Part shown: piece after piece, positions 52,633 through 61,707 of the stretch | Layout of the letters: each line of letters starts with the position of its first letter | Position numbering within the stretch: position 1 is the first letter of the stretch | The notes under the pieces: generated by a model | Seen by the model: only the letters and a program-made list of their open reading frames with translations | Told to the model about the DNA's origin: nothing | Databases searched by the model: none | NCBI RefSeq assembly: GCF_000375525.1 | Contig: NZ_AQXC01000006.1 | Location: forward strand, 62,001-126,000 | Source: Corynebacterium propinquum DSM 44285 | GTDB lineage: Bacteria > Actinomycetota > Actinomycetes > Mycobacteriales > Mycobacteriaceae | DNA length: 64,000 nucleotides | Direction: 5' to 3' | Position numbers and translations under genes: made by a program

Positions 52633-52830
52633 ATGAACGTTGAAATGATCCAGGAACAGCTGAACAACGCAGTTACCTTCTTCAAGGCTTTCGAGAACAT
52701 CAGCAAGGGCTTGGAATTCTTCTACACCCCACAGGGTGAAAGCAAAGAAGCTACCGGTATCTATGGAGCTATCAAGGGTGCCTTTGAGCCACTGAGCTCC
52801 AGCTCCTCGAACGCTCCAGCTGCTAAGTAA
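52633..52830 (+). CDS. porH: PorH-like mycomembrane channel protein
   Basis: A 65-residue protein without signal peptide. Residues 1-30 form an amphipathic helix (VEMIQEQLNNAVTFFKAFEN), a second helix spans about 41-54, and the C-terminus has a cluster of five Ser (LSSSSSNAPAAK). Size, acidic-amphipathic character, strong promoter, and location between groEL2 and ppk2 match PorH of C. glutamicum, a subunit of the hetero-oligomeric outer-membrane channel with PorA that is O-mycoloylated on Ser. Sequence identity to known PorH is low, so the call is mainly positional. Codons are highly biased. Confidence 0.7.
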   Translation: MNVEMIQEQLNNAVTFFKAFENISKGLEFFYTPQGESKEATGIYGAIKGAFEPLSSSSSNAPAAK

Positions 52831-52863
52831 TCACCTCACGGCCAAGCTGCCGGGAATTCTTGT

Positions 52864-52882
52864 GAGTGACTAACCATCACTC
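52864..52882 (+). promoter_or_regulatory. Stem-loop between porH and porA
   Basis: GAGTGA-N7-TCACTC forms a hairpin in the 85-bp spacer, with no T run. It may protect or process the shared mRNA rather than terminate it. Confidence 0.4.
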
Positions 52883-52915
52883 ATTTCACTTCATATTTCT
52901 TCCAAGGAGATAAAC

Positions 52916-53038
52916 ATGAACACTCTTGTAGAGACTTCCTCTAACTTCGTTGCAATGTCCGTTAACTTCAAGGACATCTTCGGCGCTTTCAAGAACATCG
53001 TTGAAGGCTTCGAGGGCCTCGCGAAGCTGGCTAAGTAA
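52916..53038 (+). CDS. porA: PorA-like mycomembrane channel peptide
   Basis: A 40-residue peptide beginning MNTLVETSSNFVAMSVNFKD and ending EGLAKLAK. It is amphipathic, with hydrophobic residues every three to four positions (Phe, Ile, Val, Leu), no signal peptide and three Ser near the N-terminus. AAGGAGA at 52904 gives a strong ribosome site. PorA of C. glutamicum is 45 residues and acts with PorH; its gene lies in the same position. The identity is inferred from size and context. Confidence 0.68.
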   Translation: MNTLVETSSNFVAMSVNFKDIFGAFKNIVEGFEGLAKLAK

Positions 53039-53066
53039 TCCCAGAGGCTAGATAGCCACCAGGGTT

Positions 53067-53100
53067 AAGCTCCCTCTCCTATGCGGAGAGGGAGCTTTTT
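53067..53100 (+). terminator. Strong terminator after porA
   Basis: A perfect 13-bp stem (53067-53079 with 53085-53097), 5-base loop and T run closes the porH-porA operon. Confidence 0.92.
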
Positions 53101-53183
53101 GCATGCCAGAAAAATTTACAGTGAACAATGTGTAAACACTTAGCGTTTATCCCAACACTTGCGACAGAAAACACACAGCGGGC

Positions 53184-53189
53184 TAGACT
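53184..53189 (+). promoter_or_regulatory. -10 element of a probable leaderless ppk2 transcript
   Basis: TAGACT stands 6 bp before the ATG at 53196 and there is no ribosome site. The layout is the same as before the nitrilase gene. Confidence 0.5.
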
Positions 53190-53195
53190 GGCACC

Positions 53196-54095
53196 ATGGC
53201 AGCCGATTTTGAAGACGAACTCCCCACCATCGACCTCGCAGAAACCGACGGCTACATCGTCGATGACTCCGACGAAGACGATCCCTCGCTGATCACCCCC
53301 AGCGGCGAACCCGTCGACACGTGGCGGGAAAACTATCCGTATGACGAGCGCATGACGCGCGAGGAATACGAACGCACCAAACGATCGCTGCAAATTGAGC
53401 TGCTGAAATTCCAAAACTGGACGAAAGAAACCGGACAGCGCCACATCATCCTTTTCGAAGGCCGCGACGCCGCAGGTAAAGGCGGAACGATCAAACGCTT
53501 CAACGAGCACCTCAACCCCCGCGGTGCACGCACCGTTGCGCTCGAGAAGCCGTCGCCACGCGAATCCACCTCCTGGTACTTCCAGCGCTATATCCAGCAC
53601 TTTCCAGCCGGTGGGGAAATGGTATTCTTCGACCGCTCCTGGTACAACCGCTCCGGCGTCGAACGCGTCATGGGCTTTTGCACCGAATCCCAGCACGCCG
53701 AATTCCTGCGCGAAGTACCGATGTTGGAGAACATGATTCTCGGCTCGGGCATTTCGTTGACGAAGTTCTGGTTCTCGGTGACGAAAAAAGAACAACGCAC
53801 CCGGTTCGCCATCCGCCAGATCGACCCCGTGCGCCAGTGGAAACTTTCCCCCATGGACCTAGCGTCGCTGGACAAATGGGACGATTACACCAACGCCAAA
53901 GAAGAGCAGTTCCGCTACACGGACACCGAAGAATCGCCGTGGATCACCATCAAATCTAACGACAAAAAACGCGGCCGCATCAACGCCATGCGGTATCTGC
54001 TCTCCAAATTCGAATACACGAACAAAGACCACGAAGTAGTCGGAGAACCAGACCCGCTGATCGTCAAACGCGGCCGCGACCAGATCGGGGACTAG
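53196..54095 (+). CDS. ppk2: Polyphosphate kinase 2
   Basis: A 299-residue PPK2 that transfers phosphate between polyphosphate and nucleotides. It has Walker A GRDAAGKGG (89-97), the lid-region LNPRGARTVALEKPS, and Walker B FDRSWYNRSGVERVMGFC. The N-terminal 45 residues are acidic and probably disordered. A ppk2 gene follows porA in C. glutamicum too. Whether it makes or uses polyphosphate, and which nucleotide it prefers, cannot be read from motifs alone. Confidence 0.93.
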   Translation: MAADFEDELPTIDLAETDGYIVDDSDEDDPSLITPSGEPVDTWRENYPYDERMTREEYERTKRSLQIELLKFQNWTKETGQRHIILFEGRDAAGKGGTIKRFNEHLNPRGARTVALEKPSPRESTSWYFQRYIQHFPAGGEMVFFDRSWYNRSGVERVMGFCTESQHAEFLREVPMLENMILGSGISLTKFWFSVTKKEQRTRFAIRQIDPVRQWKLSPMDLASLDKWDDYTNAKEEQFRYTDTEESPWITIKSNDKKRGRINAMRYLLSKFEYTNKDHEVVGEPDPLIVKRGRDQIGD

Positions 54096-54097
54096 CG

Positions 54098-54424
54098 CTA
54101 GCGCTCCATCGGAAGCTCAGCGTCCTTCCACGCCAATGTGCCACCAGCAACGCTAAATGCCGTGGCACCGGTTGCCTGCGTGAGGTACTCGCAGGCCTTG
54201 GCAGAACGGCCACCGGCCTTGCAAATGATGTAGACATCCTGGTCAGTGTTGATCTGGCTGGCATATTCCGCGAACTCGCTCAAAGGAAAATTCACCGTGC
54301 CGATGGCATGTCCCGCGGCGTACTCGTCGCGCTCACGCACATCGATAAATTGCGCGTCGGCAGGAACCTCGTGCACAGAAACTTCGTTGACAGTTACTTC
54401 TTGCTTGTTGCCTTCGTTGCTCAT
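54098..54424 (-). CDS. Single-domain rhodanese-like protein
   Basis: A 108-residue rhodanese domain. The active loop IICKAGGRSAKA keeps the catalytic Cys68, unlike the tandem rhodanese at 16441-17271. IDVRERDEYAAGHAIGTVNF is the usual CH2A region. It is convergent with ppk2 with 2 bp between the stops. Sulfur donor and acceptor are unknown. The 91 bp upstream hold nothing recognised. Confidence 0.9.
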   Translation of the reverse strand: MSNEGNKQEVTVNEVSVHEVPADAQFIDVRERDEYAAGHAIGTVNFPLSEFAEYASQINTDQDVYIICKAGGRSAKACEYLTQATGATAFSVAGGTLAWKDAELPMER

Positions 54425-54515
54425 GACACCAGCCTAGTGCGAAAAACTCGCTCTCGCGGCGTGACCGTGCGGTTGCCATAGGGTGCAGGTACCGCGTGTG
54501 GCTTGGCGACGCGGC

Positions 54516-55328
54516 TTAGTCCCACAACCGATGCCACAGCCACGGCGGGCGCGCGAACGGGCGCTTGCGTTTGGCAATGGCACGCACGTGTTCTGCCACG
54601 AACCTCGGGTAATGGTTAATCGTCGTCGCAGTGTAATGCAGCGGCGTCCATCCGCGATGGACGGCATCGTTGAGTTTGTGGCGGTCTAATTCAAACTGGC
54701 GACGGTTTTCCGCATGGTGATAGGCGAATCCGTCGACTTCGATGGCGATTTTGTAGTGCTCGAGAACCAGATCCCAGTGATAAGGGCCGATCTTTACGTT
54801 ATTTCGGACTGTGAAATGCTGCTCCAGGGTACGAGTGAGTTGGCGCTCCGGCACGCTATCGGTGCCGATAATTGCGTGATCGAGAGCGCATTTTACCTGG
54901 TGCGGGAAACGCCGGAATTCCTGCTTGTTCAGTTGCAATCTTTGGTGTCCATCCTTGCCGGAGTAAAAGGCTTCCAGGAAGGCGACGGCGTCGTCATGCG
55001 GCATTGTTTCCACGGCTTGTAAAGGGTTGCAAATAGTGACGCCATCCCAGGTGAGCGCACCTTTCGGGCGAGCGCGACGAGACGTGAAATAACTACTCGC
55101 TGGTAGCGACGATTCACGCAGGAGCTCCAACGGGAAACTCAACGGTTGGTCGAGGTGTTTGCGGGCAGCCGATGCGCCGTCGAGCGCACAGTCCGGCCAC
55201 TGCTCGCTTATGATGCGTGCGAGTTGCTCCGGCGTGGGCTTGTCGGACAGATAAAGCCCGTTGGCGATGCGGATTGCGCCGTGCCGTGCCGCTTTTTGGC
55301 CGGCATTCCTCCCCCGAAAAATGTGCAC
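54516..55328 (-). CDS. DUF559-like (VSR-endonuclease-fold) protein
   Basis: A 270-residue protein. The C-terminal 110 residues resemble DUF559, related to very-short-patch-repair endonucleases: YHWDLVLEHYKIAIEVDG-FAYH and RHKLNDAVHRGWTPLHYT contain the acidic residues expected of that fold. The N-terminal 150 residues look like the AbiEi-type region found with it in actinobacteria. No toxin partner is adjacent. The start is GTG at 55328. Its flank carries a 19-bp inverted repeat and poly-C tracts. Function is unknown. Confidence 0.68.
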   Translation of the reverse strand: MHIFRGRNAGQKAARHGAIRIANGLYLSDKPTPEQLARIISEQWPDCALDGASAARKHLDQPLSFPLELLRESSLPASSYFTSRRARPKGALTWDGVTICNPLQAVETMPHDDAVAFLEAFYSGKDGHQRLQLNKQEFRRFPHQVKCALDHAIIGTDSVPERQLTRTLEQHFTVRNNVKIGPYHWDLVLEHYKIAIEVDGFAYHHAENRRQFELDRHKLNDAVHRGWTPLHYTATTINHYPRFVAEHVRAIAKRKRPFARPPWLWHRLWD

Positions 55329-55365
55329 TCGTATTCCCCCGAAAGCTTATGAAATTGCGTTTGGT

Positions 55366-55431
55366 GGTGCATTTTTACAAATAGTGGGCCTGAAACCCCC
55401 GATTTTCGCGGCCTATTTGTAAAAATGCACC
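55366..55431. repeat. Perfect 19-bp inverted repeat between the DUF559-like gene and ppa
   Basis: GGTGCATTTTTACAAATAG (55366-55384) is exactly mirrored at 55413-55431 across a 28-bp spacer. The arms are AT-rich in a GC-rich region. It is about 40 bp upstream of the DUF559-like start. It could be an operator, a bidirectional terminator-like structure or a remnant of a small mobile element. Confidence 0.8.
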
Positions 55432-55459
55432 AAACTCACGAATCAGGCCGCACGAAACG

Positions 55460-55479
55460 CCCCCCCCGACGCCCCCCCC
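55460..55479. repeat. Two C8 homopolymer tracts
   Basis: Eight C (55460-55467), GACG, then eight C (55472-55479) lie between the inverted repeat and the ppa stop. Such tracts are prone to slippage, but no coding frame spans them. Confidence 0.75.
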
Positions 55480-55545
55480 AAAGCGCCCCAAAACACGCCC
55501 ACGCGCGCCTCGCACGGCCCCAAGCAGGCTATAACAAGCTACAAC

Positions 55546-56022
55546 CTAACCCTTGTAGCGCTCGAGAGCCTCAGCGTGGATCTTTTCCGCCTCGGCCTTG
55601 TCGCCCCAACCGGAACCGGTGACTTCCTTGTTTGGCTCCAGGTCCTTGTAGCGGGTGAAGAAGTGCTCGATCTCGTCCTTGGTGTGCTGGTCGACGTCGT
55701 CGATGTCCTGGATGTGCGCCCAGCGTGGGTCGTCGACCACGGCCAGCAGCTTGTCGTCGCCGCCGGCTTCGTCGGTCATCTTGAACACGCCGACGATGCG
55801 CGATTCCACAACCACGCCCGGGAACACTGGCTCTGGCAGGATGACCAGCGCATCCAATGGGTCGCCGTCTTCGCCGAGGGTGTGGTCGATGAAGCCGTAG
55901 TCGGCCGGGTAGGCCATTGGGGTGAACAGGTAGCGGTCCAGGTAGACCTTGCCGGACTCGTGGTCGATCTCGTATTTGTTGCGGGAACCGCGTGGGATTT
56001 CAATGGTTACTTCAACGCTCAT
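55546..56022 (-). CDS. ppa: Inorganic pyrophosphatase
   Basis: A 158-residue family I pyrophosphatase that hydrolyses PPi to drive biosynthesis. [17 protein letters not shown] and the diagnostic signature [20 protein letters not shown], with its metal-binding Asp residues, are present. The ATG at 56022 is preceded by AGAAAGGTGG; an in-frame GTG at 56031 lies within that ribosome site and is rejected. The 232-bp gap to the divergent dacB holds only the dacB -10. Confidence 0.95.
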   Translation of the reverse strand: MSVEVTIEIPRGSRNKYEIDHESGKVYLDRYLFTPMAYPADYGFIDHTLGEDGDPLDALVILPEPVFPGVVVESRIVGVFKMTDEAGGDDKLLAVVDDPRWAHIQDIDDVDQHTKDEIEHFFTRYKDLEPNKEVTGSGWGDKAEAEKIHAEALERYKG

Positions 56023-56240
56023 TGCATCCACCTTTCTGTGGTTGAGGTTCGTTTAGTTGGTACTTGTCAGCATCCTCAATCACTCTGGCGGCCGTCCTTC
56101 TTTAGGCTTTCCGTTCTGCCGAGCGCCCGCCGAGCGATTGCAGTCGGTTGCCCACTTTACCTGCCCAGGCCAATCGCCCCGGCGCAGGCGTGCCGCATCC
56201 TTGCTCTCGGGATCGCGCGGAGATTCGCACTGATCCGCGC

Positions 56241-56246
56241 TAGAAT
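56241..56246 (+). promoter_or_regulatory. -10 element of dacB
   Basis: TAGAAT is 8 bp before the ATG at 56255 with no ribosome site, again suggesting a leaderless message. Confidence 0.5.
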
Positions 56247-56254
56247 CAACCGCC

Positions 56255-57589
56255 ATGAAGGTTTTCTGGTGGGTTTCGGTAGTCATCGCCCTGGTTGCTG
56301 TCGCTGCTACCGCGACGGTGGGGGTGGCCTACCACCGGGCTTATAGTGACGTGGAATCTGCGCCACCGTATCAGTTGGCCCCCGCAAAGTTGCCGGTCAC
56401 GCCCGTTGAGCCTTCGCTTGCCGACGATGGCAGCACCATCAGCCCGGCTGCTGGCTTCCAGGCGCCGGCGATTGATGGCCAGCTGGGGGCGGCAGTGGTG
56501 GATCTGACCACGCAAGAAAGCGTCTATGAGCATGATGCGCACCGGCAGTTGGTTCCGGCGTCGTCGACGAAGATTGTGACCGCGACTGCCGCTTTGGCCA
56601 GCATGGATCTGGATAAGCGCCTGCACACGGTGATTGAGCATGATGGCGCGCACGTCGTTATCCGCGCTGCGGGGGATGTGTGGCTTGATGATGCGGCGTT
56701 GGATGCGGCGGCTGCTGCGATCGGGCATGCGGATTCTGTGGAGATCGATACCAGCCTGTGGTCTGGGCCGACGCAAGCTGAAGGTTGGGATCCGAGGAAT
56801 GTCGCCGAGGGCTATATCGCGCCGATGGAACCGGCGATGCTCTACGGCGGGCGGATCGGCGCTACCAGCGGGGATGTGCCGCGTTCGACCACACCTGCGT
56901 TGGATGTGGCCCAAGCACTGGCAGACCGCGTCGGTGCCAGCCACGTCGCTGTCAATGACAATGCCGCGCCGCTGCCCGCGGTGACCACCCTGGAGTCGCC
57001 AATTCTGCGCGAGCGCTTGGAATTGATGATCAAGCATTCCGATAATGTCATGGCAGAAGCCATCGCGCGTGAAACCGCGGTAGCCCGTGGTATGCAACCG
57101 GCGTCGTTTAGCGATGCCACCAGCGCGACCCTGGAGATTCTGCGTGAGATCGGCCTGGATACCGCGAATATGCAGATCAGTGATAACTCCGGGTTGTCTT
57201 CCCAGAATCGGCTGACTGCGCATGGGTTGTTGCAGTGTCTGCAGGTTGCAGCGCATGGTGCTGCTAGTGCCGATGATGGGGGAGACACCCGCGCGGACGC
57301 CGGGGACGCGGGTGAGCCTGGTGACAACGTCGGGGATTTGCGCAGCCTGCTGGACGTGTTGCCGGTCGCCGGTGGTGACGGCACGTTGGATGATCGCTAC
57401 GCCGACCTTTCTGCCCGCGGATATGCACGCGCGAAAACCGGCACGCTGACGGATACCTCCGCTCTGGTTGGCATCGTGACCGGACGCAGCGGGCATACCT
57501 ATGCCTATAGCTTGCTGGTGAACGACGCGCCGATCCTGCCCGCCCGCGCGCAACTCGACGAGTTTGTCTCCGCGCTGCGGGAGCATTAA
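56255..57589 (+). CDS. dacB: D-alanyl-D-alanine carboxypeptidase (PBP4, S13 family)
   Basis: A 444-residue secreted or anchored peptidoglycan carboxypeptidase/endopeptidase. An N-terminal hydrophobic segment (about 3-25) acts as signal or anchor. The three penicillin-binding motifs are SSTK (103-106), SDN in IKHSDNVMAE and KTG in RAKTGTLTD. An acidic Asp/Gly-rich insert (about 330-355, ADDGGDTRADAGDAGEPGDN) precedes KTG and looks variable. The 11-mer at 56416 encodes Leu-Ala-Asp. Confidence 0.93.
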   Translation: MKVFWWVSVVIALVAVAATATVGVAYHRAYSDVESAPPYQLAPAKLPVTPVEPSLADDGSTISPAAGFQAPAIDGQLGAAVVDLTTQESVYEHDAHRQLVPASSTKIVTATAALASMDLDKRLHTVIEHDGAHVVIRAAGDVWLDDAALDAAAAAIGHADSVEIDTSLWSGPTQAEGWDPRNVAEGYIAPMEPAMLYGGRIGATSGDVPRSTTPALDVAQALADRVGASHVAVNDNAAPLPAVTTLESPILRERLELMIKHSDNVMAEAIARETAVARGMQPASFSDATSATLEILREIGLDTANMQISDNSGLSSQNRLTAHGLLQCLQVAAHGAASADDGGDTRADAGDAGEPGDNVGDLRSLLDVLPVAGGDGTLDDRYADLSARGYARAKTGTLTDTSALVGIVTGRSGHTYAYSLLVNDAPILPARAQLDEFVSALREH

Positions 57590-57627
57590 CGGCAACAGCA
57601 GCGAGAAATTCAGTGGAGGAACATGCA

Positions 57628-58665
57628 ATGGAGGACTGCCGCGTGCAGAAGAACCTCCATGCTTTACGCGGCGGCAGCGCACCGTTTTGGCCGCGGCGGT
57701 CCCCAAATTTCCTGCAGGTACGTACCGCTCTGCGGGTTGCCATGCAACGTCAGCGCCAGGGTCACGCGCAATTCATCATCGCTGTCAGCGGCGGCCCGGA
57801 TTCGTTAGCGTTGGCGGCGGCCGCGGCGGCGGAAAAACTCGACGCCTCCGTAGTCAGCATTGACCATGGCTTGCAAGAAGGTTCGCGGGAAGTCAGCGAG
57901 CGTGCGATCGCCCAGGTGCGCCAATGGGGGTTGGATGGCCAGGTGGTGCCGGTGACTGTTGCGAAAGAATCCGCGGAACAATCGCTCGAAGCCGCCGCAC
58001 GCCATGCGCGCTACCAGGCTTTGGGAGAAATCGCGGGTGACCGGCCGATCCTGCTGGCACACACCGGTGATGACCAGGCAGAAACCCTGCTGCTCGGGCT
58101 ACTCCGCGGCAAGGCTAGCGCGATGCGGGAGGTCTCCGATTACCAGGGGCACACGTTGCTGCGCCCGTTGCTGCCGATTCGCCGCGAAAACACTGTCGGC
58201 GCCTGCACAGAACTCGGGGTCGCGGCGTGGAATGACCCGCATAACGCTGATGTGGCTTTTCGACGCGTGGCCATTCGTCGGCGCGTGCTCCCGCTGTTGG
58301 ATGAGATTGTCGGTGGAGACGCCAGCGCCCCGCTGATGCAGGCAGCCGAGCTGATCCGCGAGGACGAGGACTACCTGCAGCATGTGGCAGCGTTGCCGCA
58401 CGAGACCGGGGCAATATCGACGCCGCACGAGACCGGGGCAACACCCGAGCCACCGAGCCTGGACATCGCCGCACTGGGCCCTAGGCCACTGGCGCGCCGG
58501 GCGATCGCGGAGTTCTTGCACCGCCACGGGGCGCAGGTCACGGCACGCACGCTAGCGGCTAGTATTGCGCTTATCGACGACTGGCACGGGCAAGGCGCAG
58601 TTTCTGTCGGTAACAGGTTGGAACTAGCACGCCAAACTGGCAAACTGGTGCTATTACACAGCTAG
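57628..58665 (+). CDS. tilS: tRNA(Ile)-lysidine synthase
   Basis: A 345-residue PP-loop ATPase that converts C34 to lysidine in tRNA-Ile(CAU). The PP motif SGGPDS is at 54-59, and LLAHTGDDQAETLLLGLLRG and VRNPHN-like NDPHNADVAFRRVAIR follow. I chose ATG 57628, 7 bp after GGAGGA at 57615; an in-frame GTG at 57613 would overlap that ribosome site. A 27-bp duplication (58395-58441) gives PHETGAIST-PHETGATPE in the linker. It precedes hpt, as in most actinobacteria. Confidence 0.94.
   Translation: MEDCRVQKNLHALRGGSAPFWPRRSPNFLQVRTALRVAMQRQRQGHAQFIIAVSGGPDSLALAAAAAAEKLDASVVSIDHGLQEGSREVSERAIAQVRQWGLDGQVVPVTVAKESAEQSLEAAARHARYQALGEIAGDRPILLAHTGDDQAETLLLGLLRGKASAMREVSDYQGHTLLRPLLPIRRENTVGACTELGVAAWNDPHNADVAFRRVAIRRRVLPLLDEIVGGDASAPLMQAAELIREDEDYLQHVAALPHETGAISTPHETGATPEPPSLDIAALGPRPLARRAIAEFLHRHGAQVTARTLAASIALIDDWHGQGAVSVGNRLELARQTGKLVLLHS
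58395..58441 (+). repeat. 27-bp tandem duplication in tilS
   Basis: Two identical 20-bp blocks (58395-58414 and 58422-58441) lie 27 bp apart and add nine residues in frame. Confidence 0.8.
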
Positions 58666-58684
58666 CTTGTCGACGTCACCCAGG

Positions 58685-58695
58685 CGTCGGCAAGC
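58685..58695 (-). repeat. Intergenic copy of the over-represented 11-mer
   Basis: CGTCGGCAAGC lies in the 137-bp tilS-hpt gap. The rest of the gap has a short AACCGCTT tandem repeat (58758-58773) and a ribosome site GAAAGG before hpt. Confidence 0.7.
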
Positions 58696-58802
58696 AGTAC
58701 GTGATACAACAACTTCATCGGAGTTGCAGCGCCAACCGTGCTGTCGCTTCGCAGCTCAACCGCTTAACCGCTTAACCTCACAGCCTCACCGAAAGGCCGA
58801 CC

Positions 58803-59414
58803 ATGGCAGATCACATTCACACCACGGTGGAAAAATCCGTCGACGATAAATTTTACGACGTCCCGGAAAATCGCTACGGCAGCGATGTTGAATCGGTGCT
58901 GATCAGCGAAGAAGAAATCAGACAACGCGTCAAGGTCCTTGCGGATAAGGTGTCCAAGGACTATGCGGGCAATGATCTGCTGCTGGTGTGCGTGCTGAAA
59001 GGCGCGGCGGTATTTTTGACGGACTTCGCGCGTGAGCTGTCCATCCCGAGCGAGATGGAATTCATGGCGGTGTCCTCCTACGGCAACTCGACGACGTCGT
59101 CTGGTGTGGTGCGCATCTTGAAAGACCTGGACCGCGACATCGAAGGCAAAGACGTGCTGATCGTCGAGGACATCATCGATTCTGGCCTGACGCTGTCCTG
59201 GCTGGTGCGCAACCTGCGCAACCGTAATCCGAAGTCGCTGAACGTGATCACCCTGTTGCGTAAACCAGAGGTCGTGACCGCGAAGCTGGATCTGTACGAC
59301 GTCGGCTTCGACATCCCCAACGAATTCGTCATCGGCTACGGGCTGGATTACGCCGAACGATACCGCGACCTGCCGTATGTGGGTACGCTGCACCCGGACG
59401 TGTACTCGACTTAA
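58803..59414 (+). CDS. hpt: Hypoxanthine phosphoribosyltransferase
   Basis: A 203-residue purine salvage enzyme that converts hypoxanthine or guanine plus PRPP to IMP or GMP. The PRPP loop [17 protein letters not shown] and the early [20 protein letters not shown] are conserved, as is [15 protein letters not shown] at the C-terminus. It sits between tilS and ftsH, the usual actinobacterial order. GAAAGG is about 10 bp upstream of the ATG. Confidence 0.96.
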   Translation: MADHIHTTVEKSVDDKFYDVPENRYGSDVESVLISEEEIRQRVKVLADKVSKDYAGNDLLLVCVLKGAAVFLTDFARELSIPSEMEFMAVSSYGNSTTSSGVVRILKDLDRDIEGKDVLIVEDIIDSGLTLSWLVRNLRNRNPKSLNVITLLRKPEVVTAKLDLYDVGFDIPNEFVIGYGLDYAERYRDLPYVGTLHPDVYST

Positions 59415-59468
59415 AACGTCAAGCGTCAAACGTGCAACGCCGACCACACAGCGCGCACTGCGGACAAC

Positions 59469-59498
59469 ACGTGCACTGGGAATACGTGCACTGCGTAT
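59469..59498. repeat. Two 15-bp direct repeats in the ftsH promoter region
   Basis: ACGTGCACTGGGAAT and ACGTGCACTGCGTAT are adjacent, share 12 of 15 bases and end in the likely -10 region (GCGTATAAATATG). A diverged third copy (GCGCGCACTGCGGAC) precedes them. Confidence 0.6.
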
Positions 59499-59526
59499 AA
59501 ATATGTACTGCTCGTAATTAGGATTC

Positions 59527-61707
59527 ATGAAAAACAAACGCATTATTCAAATCGGAGCCGGCGCCGCCGTGCTTTTGATGCTGTTGTTCACCGTCACCCG
59601 GTTGAGCGACGACACCCGCCATTTCCTCGACGTAGAAACCTCGCTTGCGCTGGAGCAACTGCAGGAAGAAAACGTCGACAAGGCGCAAATCGATGACCGC
59701 GAGCAAACGCTGCGCCTGGAGCTGCGTGAGCCGATCACCGTCGACGAGCAAGAAGGCGTCGAGTCTGTGATCACGCAATACCCTGCGCGTTCGGCCCCGG
59801 AAGTTTTTAACGCGGTGCAAGACGGCAACGTCGACGAGTATGACACGAACGTCACCAGCGACAGCTTCTTGATGAGCATGCTGTCGTTCTTGCTGCCGAT
59901 GTTGCTGCTGTTTGGTCTGCTGTTTTTCTTCCTCACCCGGATGCAAAAGGGCAGCATGCTGGGGATCGGTGGCAACAAAGCCAAAGAGCTCACCAAGGAT
60001 ATGCCCACCAACACCTTCAAGGATGTGGCGGGTGCCGACGAGGCCGTCGACGAGCTGCACGAGATCAAAGATTTCCTGGAAGATCCCACCCGGTACCACG
60101 AATTGGGTGCGAAGATCCCGCGCGGCGTGTTGCTGTACGGCCCACCGGGCACCGGTAAAACCTTGCTGGCGCGTGCTGTTGCCGGTGAGGCAGGGGTGCC
60201 GTTTTATACGATTTCGGGTTCGGATTTCGTCGAGATGTTCGTCGGCGTCGGTGCTTCCCGTGTTCGTGATCTGTTTAAAACCGCGAAGGAAAACTCGCCG
60301 TGCATCATCTTTATTGATGAGATCGATGCCGTGGGTCGCCAGCGTGGTTCCGGTACCGGCGGCGGGCACGATGAGCGTGAGCAAACCCTGAACCAGATGC
60401 TGGTGGAGATGGATGGTTTCGGTGACCGTGAGGGCGTGATCCTGATTGCCGCCACCAACCGTCCGGACATTCTGGACCCGGCGCTGTTGCGTCCAGGTCG
60501 CTTCGACCGGCAGATCCCGGTGACTCCGCCGGACCTGAAGGGCCGCGAGGCGATCTTGCGTGTGCATTCCGAGGGTAAGCCGTTGGCTAAGCACGTTGAC
60601 GTGACGCAATTGGCCAAGCGCACTGCGGGCATGTCCGGTGCAGATCTGGCGAACGTGCTTAACGAGGCCGCGCTGTTGACCGCGCGCATCGGCGGCAACG
60701 TGATTACTGCCGACGCATTGGAAGAAGCCACCGACCGCGTTGTGGGTGGCCCGCGTCGTTCCTCGAAGGTGATTTCCGAGCAAGAAAAGAAGATCACTGC
60801 TTACCACGAAGGCGGTCACACCCTGGCGGCCTGGGCCTTGCGCGATATTGAGCGCGTGTACAAGGTGACCATCCTGGCACGCGGTCGCACCGGCGGGCAT
60901 GCGATGACGGCACAAGAAGACGACAAAGGCATGTACAACCGCGAGGAAATGTTCGCCCAGCTGGTCTTTGCTATGGGTGGGCGCGCTGCAGAAGAACTCG
61001 TGTTTGGCACGCCGACGACGGGCGCGTCCAGCGATATTGAACAAGCCACCAAGATCGCGCGCGCGATGGTGACCGAATACGGTTTCTCGCCAGCACTGGG
61101 CACCGTGAAATACGGGCAAGAACAAGGTGATCCATTCTCTGGCCGCGGTGGCGGCGGTACCTCGGGATATTCCGAGCAGATTGCGCACACCATCGACCAG
61201 GAGCTGCAGTTCCTGCTGGATAGTGCGCACCGCAAGGCCTATTCGATTTTGGGCGAGCACCGCGACTACCTGGACAAACTCGCGCTGAAATTGCTGGAAA
61301 AAGAAACCCTGCGGCGGCCAGATTTGGAAGCCATCTTCGACGGGATTGATCCGCAGCGTGTGGATATTTTCGATACCGACGTGCGCTTCCCGCAGCAGGC
61401 TGGTTTCGAGCCGGTGAAAACCCCAACAGAGTTGGCGAAAGAGCGGGGCGAGGAACCGCCGAAGCGTTTGTCGCTGCTGGAGGCGTCGCTGCTGGCTCGC
61501 GAGCGTCGGCAAGCAGCCCAGAAGGATGGTGCTGATGAGCATGCTGTCGAGGAAGGCGAGATCGGATTGATCTTCGGTGACAACAATGCTGTGGGCGTGA
61601 CCGGGCTGCCGAAGTTGGAAGCCGCGGAGCAGACCGGAAAGCATCGCAAAGATGGGCCGGGGCACGAACAAAATGACGAGCAGGGTAGGGACAACAAGGA
61701 TGACTAA
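59527..61707 (+). CDS. ftsH: ATP-dependent zinc metalloprotease FtsH
   Basis: A 726-residue membrane AAA+ protease that degrades unfolded and short-lived membrane proteins. TM helices at about 7-25 and 114-137 flank the external domain. The AAA domain has Walker A GPPGTGKT (205-212), Walker [13 protein letters not shown] and the second region of homology. The zinc site is HEGGH (427-431). The C-terminal 100 residues are polar and variable. Its stop overlaps the folE start by 8 bp, so folate synthesis is coupled to it. An 11-mer at 61504 is read as Arg-Arg-Gln-Ala. Confidence 0.97.
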   Translation: MKNKRIIQIGAGAAVLLMLLFTVTRLSDDTRHFLDVETSLALEQLQEENVDKAQIDDREQTLRLELREPITVDEQEGVESVITQYPARSAPEVFNAVQDGNVDEYDTNVTSDSFLMSMLSFLLPMLLLFGLLFFFLTRMQKGSMLGIGGNKAKELTKDMPTNTFKDVAGADEAVDELHEIKDFLEDPTRYHELGAKIPRGVLLYGPPGTGKTLLARAVAGEAGVPFYTISGSDFVEMFVGVGASRVRDLFKTAKENSPCIIFIDEIDAVGRQRGSGTGGGHDEREQTLNQMLVEMDGFGDREGVILIAATNRPDILDPALLRPGRFDRQIPVTPPDLKGREAILRVHSEGKPLAKHVDVTQLAKRTAGMSGADLANVLNEAALLTARIGGNVITADALEEATDRVVGGPRRSSKVISEQEKKITAYHEGGHTLAAWALRDIERVYKVTILARGRTGGHAMTAQEDDKGMYNREEMFAQLVFAMGGRAAEELVFGTPTTGASSDIEQATKIARAMVTEYGFSPALGTVKYGQEQGDPFSGRGGGGTSGYSEQIAHTIDQELQFLLDSAHRKAYSILGEHRDYLDKLALKLLEKETLRRPDLEAIFDGIDPQRVDIFDTDVRFPQQAGFEPVKTPTELAKERGEEPPKRLSLLEASLLARERRQAAQKDGADEHAVEEGEIGLIFGDNNAVGVTGLPKLEAAEQTGKHRKDGPGHEQNDEQGRDNKDD

